The notes under the pieces are model-generated. The model did no database searches. It was not told the DNA's origin and saw only the letters and a list, made by a program, of their open reading frames with translations. Source: Spartobacteria bacterium (GTDB taxonomy: Bacteria > Verrucomicrobiota > Verrucomicrobiae > Chthoniobacterales > UBA6821). Taken from it: 8,853 bases of DNA. Positions 1-5,175 of this stretch are shown one piece after another (the stretch's first letter is position 1; each line of letters opens with the position of its first letter). The position numbers were made by a program, and so were the translations under genes. Location of the stretch: NCBI GenBank assembly GCA_003136515.1, contig PLEU01000036.1:9301-18153 (forward strand), in the 5' to 3' direction.

Positions 1-186
1 ACCGCAACGTGCTAATTCTGACCAAACGGATTTAACTTTTCTCAAAAGCCTCTTTTTCACCATTTCGATCACGGAGGCCCACGCAGAGTCGATTTAGTTT
101 CCACCACCTTACAATGATCTGATTTCTACACCGAGCAGTGCATTATCTTTTGCATAAAAGTTCCGAGCACAAAACTTAAAGAGCCC
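1..186. other. Left-edge segment with no supported gene
   Basis: This is the stretch beyond the stop codon of the propeller gene. Two short open frames run off the left edge. On the minus strand, ATG at 61-63 begins a basic peptide (MVKKRLLRKVKSVWSEL) that stays open to base 1. On the plus strand, a frame from base 2 closes at a TAG at 95-97. Neither matches a family I recognise and neither has a visible ribosome binding site. No convincing hairpin terminator for the propeller gene is present: the best is a 5-bp CTTTT/AAAAG stem near 149-162. It may be the edge of another gene or plain spacer. Confidence 0.4.
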
Positions 187-2582
187 CTAGCGACGTCTCA
201 CTTCAAAGCTTCTTGCAATCGGTTTGGCAGCATTATAGTTCTGGCTCTCGGTTAGAGAGGCAATGACGGTCACTTTACCGGTGCCCGTGAGAGTCAGAAA
301 ATTATCTGAAACTGAGGCTGGGCCGAAAACACTGTAAGAAACCGGCAACCCAGATGAAGAGCGGGCTTTTAGCTCAACAGGAGTCACCGTGAGCTTCCTA
401 GATTGAATTTCAGGAAAATATAGCTTTTGATCCAATTTCTTCACATCAATGATTCCAAATACTTCCGGTGCCGCAGCAAAATTAGAATTGCCACCTTGAT
501 CAGCAGCCAATGTGACAGTTCCAGCGCCGGTAAGTGTGACTAAGTCTCCCAAAATGATTGCCGGGCCTGATACCACGGCGAGAGTCACAGGAAGGCCCGA
601 ACTTGCAATGGGTGGTTTGACACGAAAGGGGCGATCTCCAAAAGTCTTTTTCGGAATAGCGTCAAATGGCGTGATGTTTTGCGCAAAGCCATCGGTATTG
701 TCACCTTGCTGAATTCCAATATTATCAATGAGGATAGTAGCATCTCCAGGTACCGGAACATTGGTAAAGGTAAGGGTGTGATCGCCCTCATTGAGTAATA
801 TCGGAGCCGTCTGGCATGAATACCAATTTGTGTCCGCTGGAGTAAAAGAACCAACATTCGTGCCATCAACCATCACTGTAACAGTTTGATTGGTCGTATT
901 GTCACGTCCTACTTTATCTCGCTGGGATGTCGTGAAAGAGAATGAATAGCTTCCTGAAGGACAGTTGGAGATGACTTGTGACATTGATGCCCCCACTCCT
1001 CCTACACCTTGAAGAAATGCATATTGGTTACCATTTGTTGTTCCTACTGACTGATAGGCACTCCACCCACTCCCATTTACTCCAATTCCTGCATTTCCAC
1101 CGTTAACACCCGTAAATATCCAACCAGCATTTGTTGGAACTCGCAGATAACTAAAGTACCAACCAACAACACCAGCATAGGGAAATTCAAAACTTGGATT
1201 TGTAATTACTGGCAGAACAGGCGTATTAGTTGTGTTGTTTTGAACAAAATAACGGAGGTTATCTTCCCTGATGGAGTTGGTACTATCACCAGGTGCGTAA
1301 GACACTGCCATTCCGAAATAAACTGGAAGGCCAGCAGACGCTGAATAGCTCAGCGTACCTTGTGCCGCTGGCTGCGTCAGGCCTCCACCCGTCAGTGAGT
1401 AGGTAAGCAATGTCGGGTTTGTAGCCTCTCGTGTTATCGTCAAGATGGCCGGACCGTTCGTAATACTGAAACCGTTGGGGATATATGATCCAATGACCTG
1501 TCCCAGGCTTCCCAGATGGTATTTACCAGGATTGTCTTGGGTAAGAAGCAGTTCATTCCCGTTTTGATCAGAATTCAATGAGGTGGAAAACCCAAGCCCT
1601 GCTGCATCTTGATATCCTCCATTGACGGCTGTTCCCAATGCAAAGATATCAATCGAAACGCTCTGACCTCCTGCAGCACCCAAATACTCTCCTGTATTGC
1701 GAAGATAATAGGTAGTCCCGATTCCAGAACTAAAAGGCGCGAATGCTCCATTTGAAATACCATAATTTCCTGAGTAATAAAAAGTGGCAATTATATTGTA
1801 GTTCGCACTGCTATTGGTTGAAAAATCATCGAGAATTACACTCTGATTTGTAAAGCTGCTCGGCCCAGCTTGAGGTGCAAAGGCTAGACCGAAGGCACCA
1901 TTTATATTAGTCGCAAATGTGCTGACCGTTCCATTTGGAGTGATCTTTGAAATAATTCCATTTCCTTGATTCGCCACAAAGAGATTCCCGGAATCGTCAA
2001 AAGCCAATTGCTGTGGTTCATATAAACCACTAACAAAGGTGCTAACGGTTCCATTTGGAGTTAATTTTAATACTAATCCATTAGCCCAAATGCATGCATA
2101 AAGGTTACCATTGCCATCAAATGCCAAGTAGTTGGGACTATTAACAAGAGATGCTGCAAAAGTATTTGTCGTTCCGTTTGTATTTATTTTTAAAATTGAT
2201 TTGTTACCAACGTTTGATACAAAAAGATCGCCTAGATTATCAAATGCCAATCCTTCTGGAGTGTTAAGGCCGGAGGCAAATGTAGTCACTGTCCCATTGG
2301 TATCTATTTTATGAATGGAATTATCACCCCATACGGAAACATACAGATTTCCAGCTGTATCAAAAGCCAAGGCTGTAGGGCGATCAAAGCCAGAAGCAAA
2401 TGTAGTCACGGTGCCGTTGGTATCTATTTTTGAAACCGTTCCTCCGTAAAAGTTTGCTACGTAAAGGTTGCCTGAAAAATCAAAGGCCGCCCCCCAAGGC
2501 TGACTTATCAAGTTAGAAGATGTAAATGTGCTAACCGAACCATTCGTGCTAATCTGATAAATTGAAAACGCGTGAGCGCTAG
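187..2582 (-). CDS. 5'-truncated secreted NHL/SMP-30-like beta-propeller protein with lectin-like and Ig-like C-terminal modules
   Basis: The frame ends at TAG (187-189). A nominal TTG at 2511 could start a 774-residue product, but it is not the natural start: the same frame continues upstream with good repeat sequence (SAHAFSIYQISTNGSVSTF) to base 2582, where the IS5 element begins, and meets a TGA inside the IS at 2608-2610. There is no ATG or GTG between. Counting from the TTG, residues 1-216 are about 40-residue propeller repeats (TNGTVSTFASG...P.GLAFD..GNLYV). Residues 224-425 are a beta-rich jelly-roll-like domain. Residues 433-600 resemble DUF642/galactose-binding-like modules (NPSFE, GWIFTG, FLQG). 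Residues 618-774 hold two copies of an Ig-like module (SSGLPV...GP...LTG.G.VT). The signal peptide is missing; SAHA just before FSIY looks like the end of one (A-X-A cleavage). The intact protein was probably exported and bound glycans or proteins on the surface. No PEP-CTERM or other known sorting tag is seen. It is probably a pseudogene unless the IS supplies a promoter and start. Confidence 0.8.
1864..2553 (-). repeat. Tandem ~120-bp (40-residue) propeller-blade repeats
   Basis: Five full units and one partial one fall within the propeller gene. Corresponding bases recur at a spacing of exactly 120 (about 1921, 2041, 2161, 2281, 2401). The rightmost unit is 6 bases longer (two extra residues, near NLISQ). 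Each unit encodes a strand-turn pattern I(D/T)(T/P)NGTVSTFASG, then P.GLAFD, then GNL(Y/F)V. The units around 2281 and 2401 are nearly identical in DNA over about 30 bases, which suggests recent internal duplication or conversion. The last unit is a half repeat, and the FSIYQ strand at the truncated N-terminus would complete it, as in the closure of a six-bladed propeller (inference). Confidence 0.85.
2579..2582. repeat. Left target-site tetranucleotide (CTAG)
   Basis: CTAG directly precedes the left inverted repeat. Its partner at 3817-3820 is TTAG. Both fit the YTAR target of IS5-group elements, but they are not identical. Either one base changed after insertion, or the two flanks do not come from the same insertion event. 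Confidence 0.55.
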
Positions 2583-2601
2583 GGAAGCGCTGAATAAAGG
2601 G
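2583..2601 (+). repeat. Left terminal inverted repeat of the IS5 element
   Basis: GGAAGCGCTGAATAAAGGG. It pairs with the inverted copy at 3798-3816 at 15 of 19 positions; similarity continues weakly inward to about 26 bases. The GGAA(A/G)CGCTGA(A/T)T core is typical of IS5-subgroup ends. Confidence 0.8.
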
Positions 2602-2718
2602 ACATTTTCAAGATCTGGATGATTTTTGGTGGGATGCCGGGAGAGAAGGGCTAATTATTTGGAGTCTTAGATCTACTAATGAACCTCAGAGCACTACACA
2701 TGGCTCTCACTCATCCTC

Positions 2719-2765
2719 AAAGGGGGGGGCTTTTACCCTCCAGAGGTTCAAATGCCCCCTCTTTC
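2719..2765 (-). terminator. Possible G/C-rich hairpin at the transposase 3' end
   Basis: The eight-G run at 2722-2729 with flanking bases can pair with the C-rich stretch at 2754-2764 (about 11 bp including wobble pairs, 23-base loop). It overlaps the transposase stop codon. There is no good U-tract after it on the minus strand, so it may be a weak terminator or a structure of the element end. Confidence 0.3.
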
Positions 2766-3741
2766 ATGCCATTTCGGCTCTGCGAAGCATCCGGCCCGCC
2801 AAGACCAGATTGGCCAGAGCAAAGAGGGTGTGAAGTTGGGCCAGATTTTTCTTTAGCCCCCGGTATCGAACCTTCCGGTATTTGAAGAGGTTCTTGATGA
2901 TGTGGAAGGGATGCTCCACCCGTGCCCGTATCTGAGCCTTCCGGCGTTCCCATTCCCTGAGCACTTCTTTCCTCAATCCCTCTGCCATCACCTTCATCTT
3001 TCCCGTCTTGGCCGCCACCAGCCAATCAATCTTGCTCCCCTTAAACTCCTCCCTCTTCTCGACTCCAAGGTATCCTGCATCGGCATGAACTCTCTTCTCC
3101 TTCCCATGCAGGAGATACTGTGTCTGGCTGATGTCGCTGACATTGGCAGAGGTTGCCACAAGGCTGTGTACCAACCCAGAGTCGGCATCTGCTCCAATAT
3201 GGGCCTTCATCCCAAAGTACCACTGGTTCCCCTTTCGGGTCTGATGCATCTGTGGATCTCTCTTGCCCTCTGCGTTCTTGGTGGATGAGGGTGCATTGAT
3301 GATGGTCGCATCCACGATGCTTCCTTCCTTCATCAGGAGCTTCTTGGCCTTCAGATGGGTAGCGATTTCCTCAAAGATGGCTCGGGTCAGATCGTTCTCC
3401 TCCAGAAGATGCCGAAACTTGAGCAATGTCGTGGCATCAGGAACACTCTCCCCTCCCAGATCCACCCCAACGAAGTTCCTCATCGCCTGACTGTCGTAGA
3501 TGGCATCCTCAAGGGCTTCGTCCGCAAGTCCGTACCACTGCGCAAGGAAGTAGATCCTCAGCATCCTCTCTATCCCAATCGGCGGCCTCCCTCTTTCTCC
3601 CTTGGGATAATATGGCTCAATCAAGCCTTGAAGCTCCTTCCAGGGTACTACCTTTTCCATCTCAGCAAGGAAGCGCTCCCTGCGGGTCGCCTTCTTCTTC
3701 CCGGCATACTCGCTCGCAGAAAAACTCAGTTGCTTATTCAT
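2764..3741 (-). CDS. IS5-family DDE transposase
   Basis: This 325-aa protein would catalyse cut-and-paste movement of the surrounding element, acting on its terminal inverted repeats. The N-terminus (LSFSASEYAGKKKATRRERF) and the following VVPWKEL...IEPYYPKGERGRPP block (residues 32-54) are the DUF772-type N-terminal region typical of the IS5 subgroup. The RNase H-like catalytic domain follows. The acidic triad is visible as D144 (SIVDATI), D221 (ADAGYLG) and E276 (RARVEHPF), with the family's usual H..K context after the Glu. No frameshift or internal stop is seen and length is normal, so the enzyme may be active. The ATG at 3741 is preceded directly by AAAAGGAGG, with no spacer; an in-frame TAG lies 12 bases upstream of the ATG, so no upstream start is possible. 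The start agrees with family N-termini. The protein is unrelated in style to its exported neighbours. Confidence 0.95.
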   Translation of the reverse strand: MNKQLSFSASEYAGKKKATRRERFLAEMEKVVPWKELQGLIEPYYPKGERGRPPIGIERMLRIYFLAQWYGLADEALEDAIYDSQAMRNFVGVDLGGESVPDATTLLKFRHLLEENDLTRAIFEEIATHLKAKKLLMKEGSIVDATIINAPSSTKNAEGKRDPQMHQTRKGNQWYFGMKAHIGADADSGLVHSLVATSANVSDISQTQYLLHGKEKRVHADAGYLGVEKREEFKGSKIDWLVAAKTGKMKVMAEGLRKEVLREWERRKAQIRARVEHPFHIIKNLFKYRKVRYRGLKKNLAQLHTLFALANLVLAGRMLRRAEMA

Positions 3742-3797
3742 CCTCCTTTTCTATCACCAACTCAGCTCAACGCAAAGTATCACCTAGCAGGACATCC

Positions 3798-3816
3798 CCA
3801 TTAAATCAGCGTTTCC
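3798..3816 (-). repeat. Right terminal inverted repeat of the IS5 element
   Basis: Read on the minus strand this is GGAAACGCTGATTTAATGG, the partner of the left repeat at 2583-2601. It lies about 57 bases upstream of the transposase start, so the transposase promoter must sit in or near this end. Confidence 0.8.
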
Positions 3817-3820
3817 TTAG
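3817..3820. repeat. Right target-site tetranucleotide (TTAG)
   Basis: TTAG directly follows the right inverted repeat. It differs from the left copy (CTAG) at its first base. A 3-bp TAG duplication or a diverged 4-bp duplication both fit what is seen. Confidence 0.5.
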
Positions 3821-3868
3821 GAAGATCTAGGACAACTTTCCTTCACTAGAAGGGTGTGAAAATAAAGA

Positions 3869-3902
3869 AAAACGGCGTAGAGATATATTTCTACGCCGTT
3901 TT
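3869..3902 (-). terminator. Rho-independent terminator of the small exported protein gene
   Basis: A perfect 12-bp inverted repeat (AAAACGGCGTAG / CTACGCCGTTTT, 3869-3880 with 3891-3902) encloses a 10-base AT-rich loop. On the minus strand the stem is followed by TTTCTTTATT, a good U-rich tract. It sits 70 bases beyond the stop codon at 3972. On the plus strand the tail is only a few T residues, so any bidirectional action would be weaker. It would block read-through toward the IS and the propeller gene. Confidence 0.88.
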
Positions 3903-3971
3903 CAGTACAAGTTAATCTTACGTTACTAAAGACGAATCATTTGCATAATAGTTGATCCCGTGCTTGTTTTA

Positions 3972-4373
3972 TTAACTATCACTAGGCGACTGCTTTGCCT
4001 GACGCGCCTGCTGAATTTTGGTAAGGATTGGTTGGATAGAAGGGTCGACTTGAAGCAGCAGTGTTTGACGGGTCTGTTCAAGCGACTGCGATGCTTGCTG
4101 CACGGCTTGTTTGGCGGCAACAAGCTGCGGATTGTCCTTGATCTGCTCGAAGTCCGCCTTGAGTTGCTGACGTTCCGCAGGTGTCAGGTTAGCAAAGCCT
4201 GCTCCGCCATGCCAATGATGGTGCCAACTTTCGGCCGCCGGTTGATTTGTGCCCGTGCTCTGGCTTGCTGAATTGGTTCCTGAATCCGTTTGGGCCTTCA
4301 GCCCCGGAAGGGCCAATAGCAACAGTGAGAGTAGTGGAACAGCGATAAGGTGTTTGGGGTTGTGTGATTTCAT
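3972..4373 (-). CDS. Small exported Spy/CpxP-like (LTXXQ-type) protein
   Basis: A 133-aa protein. I chose the ATG at 4373 because it opens a textbook signal peptide (MKSHNPKHLIAVPLLSLLLL, then ALPGLKA|Q, cleavage near residue 27). An earlier in-frame ATG at 4457 would add 28 residues (MPRKNNAAASQLKTFF...) that would bury the signal peptide. No clear ribosome binding site precedes 4373. After cleavage come a Ser/Thr/Gln-rich linker (28-48), a Trp/His cluster WHHHWHGG (50-57), the LTPAERQQLK motif (63-72), and a Gln/Ala-rich, probably all-alpha segment ending DPSIQPILTKIQQARQ (110-125). The layout resembles periplasmic Spy/CpxP/ZraP-like stress and metal-response proteins, known for envelope chaperone or metal-binding roles. 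The His cluster could bind metal (inference). It is monocistronic, with a terminator 70 bases downstream and about 380 non-coding bases upstream. The family call is moderate: the LTXXQ motif is only partly matched. Confidence 0.75.
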   Translation of the reverse strand: MKSHNPKHLIAVPLLSLLLLALPGLKAQTDSGTNSASQSTGTNQPAAESWHHHWHGGAGFANLTPAERQQLKADFEQIKDNPQLVAAKQAVQQASQSLEQTRQTLLLQVDPSIQPILTKIQQARQAKQSPSDS

Positions 4374-4756
4374 CAATGAGTAAAACACGCGATTGTCTGG
4401 AAAGTTGCAAAAAAATGTTTTGAGCTGGCTGGCAGCAGCATTATTTTTTCTTGGCATACACTAATCATCAAGTCTTCTGGATTCGCCACGATCTTCGAAT
4501 CAAGCAGGCTGACGAGCATGTCCGATAGGGTTAGTGATGTTTGATGGAACTATAAAAGTTATCGTTGTGGTTAGTTCCTTCGCCGATTCAGAGAATCTTT
4601 CCTGCTCTGGAGAAATCTAGAGACCGCCTTGCCAATCTTCATATTATAAATTGAGTTAACCAAATCAAAACCCTCTCTGTGACATTCATCATTTTGAGGG
4701 GGGTGGCTGAGTTGTTTAACCTTGTAAGTCGTTTGCAGAGGCACCTCTTCTATAGC
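4374..4756. other. Intergenic region between the small exported protein and the 1122-aa protein
   Basis: No supported gene. The right-hand part holds a decayed terminator-like structure (4655-4720). The remainder is leader or promoter sequence for the small exported gene. A TATAAT hexamer occurs on the minus strand (complement of 4643-4648), with TTGATT about 14 bases upstream, a short spacer for a sigma-70 promoter. If used, it would give a leader of about 270 bases. I see no recognisable riboswitch or small RNA. Confidence 0.4.
4655..4720 (-). terminator. Degenerate two-tier hairpin downstream of the 1122-aa protein gene
   Basis: Outer arms GTTAACCAA (4655-4663) and TTGTTTAAC (4712-4720) pair at 8 of 9 positions. 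Inner arms ACCCTCTCTGTGA (4670-4682) and TCATTTTGAGGGGGGT (4689-4704) pair only in part. The 18-base block at 4666-4683 is identical to the left arm of the intact terminator at 8373-8390, and lies at nearly the same distance from the stop codon (74 versus 68 bases). It probably descends from the same terminator; its present efficiency is doubtful because the right arm has drifted. Confidence 0.55.
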
Positions 4757-5175
4757 TTATGGGGCCGTAAGATAAAGTTGAAGACCATTGATCACCGTGA
4801 AGCTCTGCCCGGAAAGCTCCGTGGCATTGATTGTGAGGATTCCATTGTTCAAGGTTCCGTTGTAGGTTTGATAGGCTACACCATTGCCTGCACTGACATG
4901 CCTCGATGTAGCGCTAGTGCTAAGGGCGCTTGTGGAATTGCCTCCAGTGGCTCCGCTCATGCTGAGAGAAGCTCCTTGACCAGAGGCATCCCCGGCAGCA
5001 TACACCACCAAGGTTACATTGGCTCCACGGTAGCTGCTTAACCCGGTCATGCTTATTGTAACATTAGCCGTTCCAGATGTGTACCCATCGGCATAATCTT
5101 CCATTAGGGGCGTAGTGTTGCTGTCCATGGAGGTTCCTCCCGTGTCGGTGTAGAGCCCATTGGCACTCAGGCTCA
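4757..5175 (-). repeat. Duplicated 3' coding segment, copy 1 (C-terminal domain)
   Basis: The last ~130 codons of the 1122-aa protein gene align with 8458-8853. Protein identity is about 80% by eye, with shared blocks such as SYRGANVT, VVYAAGD, SGQGASLS, SGATGGNS, VSAGNGVAYQTY and SGQSFTV. DNA identity is lower (roughly three quarters) with many third-position changes, as expected for an old duplication kept under selection. The full domain probably begins near residue 929 (ILIDVDLGTG), beyond what the second copy shows here. Confidence 0.85.

Larger units (their letters stand above)
2583..3816 (-). mobile_element. IS5-family insertion sequence, ~1.23 kb
   Basis: The element contains one intact DDE transposase gene and is bounded by imperfect inverted repeats. 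The left end begins GGAAGCGCTGAATAAAGGG; the right end, read inward, begins GGAAACGCTGATTTAATGG, matching at 15 of 19 bases. Each end adjoins a YTAR tetranucleotide (CTAG at left, TTAG at right), the target type used by IS5-group elements. The 1234-bp length is normal for the IS5 subgroup. The segment between the transposase stop and the left end is 181 bp. It carries a run of eight G residues (2722-2729) that can pair with the C-rich stretch at 2754-2763. The element separates the propeller gene from the terminator of the small exported protein. The boundaries are inferred from the repeats and should be good to a few bases. Confidence 0.88.

Noticed and set aside
1..97. Edge peptides on both strands as partial genes
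   Set aside because: They are fewer than about 35 codons each, overlap on opposite strands, and neither has family similarity that I recognise, so neither is annotated as a CDS.
130..180. Direct repeat CCGAGCA downstream of the propeller gene as an attachment site
   Set aside because: Two 7-base copies about 40 bases apart, with no integrase or tRNA nearby, are within chance expectation.
1864..2553. Evenly spaced repeats as a CRISPR array
   Set aside because: The 120-bp periodic repeat is coding sequence for propeller blades, degenerate and with no repeat/spacer structure.
2583..3816. The IS as a cargo-carrying transposon or a programmed regulatory switch
   Set aside because: It holds a single transposase and no cargo gene. 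Nothing in the sequence indicates programmed excision.
2679..3830. Several plus-strand and alternate-frame open frames inside the transposase region
   Set aside because: They lie antiparallel to or out of frame with an intact IS5 transposase, have compositions typical of shadow translation (Pro/Ser/Arg/Leu/Cys-rich) and match no family.
4374..4457. N-terminal extension of the small exported protein starting at 4457
   Set aside because: The extra 28 residues would precede a clear signal peptide beginning at 4373. They lack hydrophobic or conserved features.
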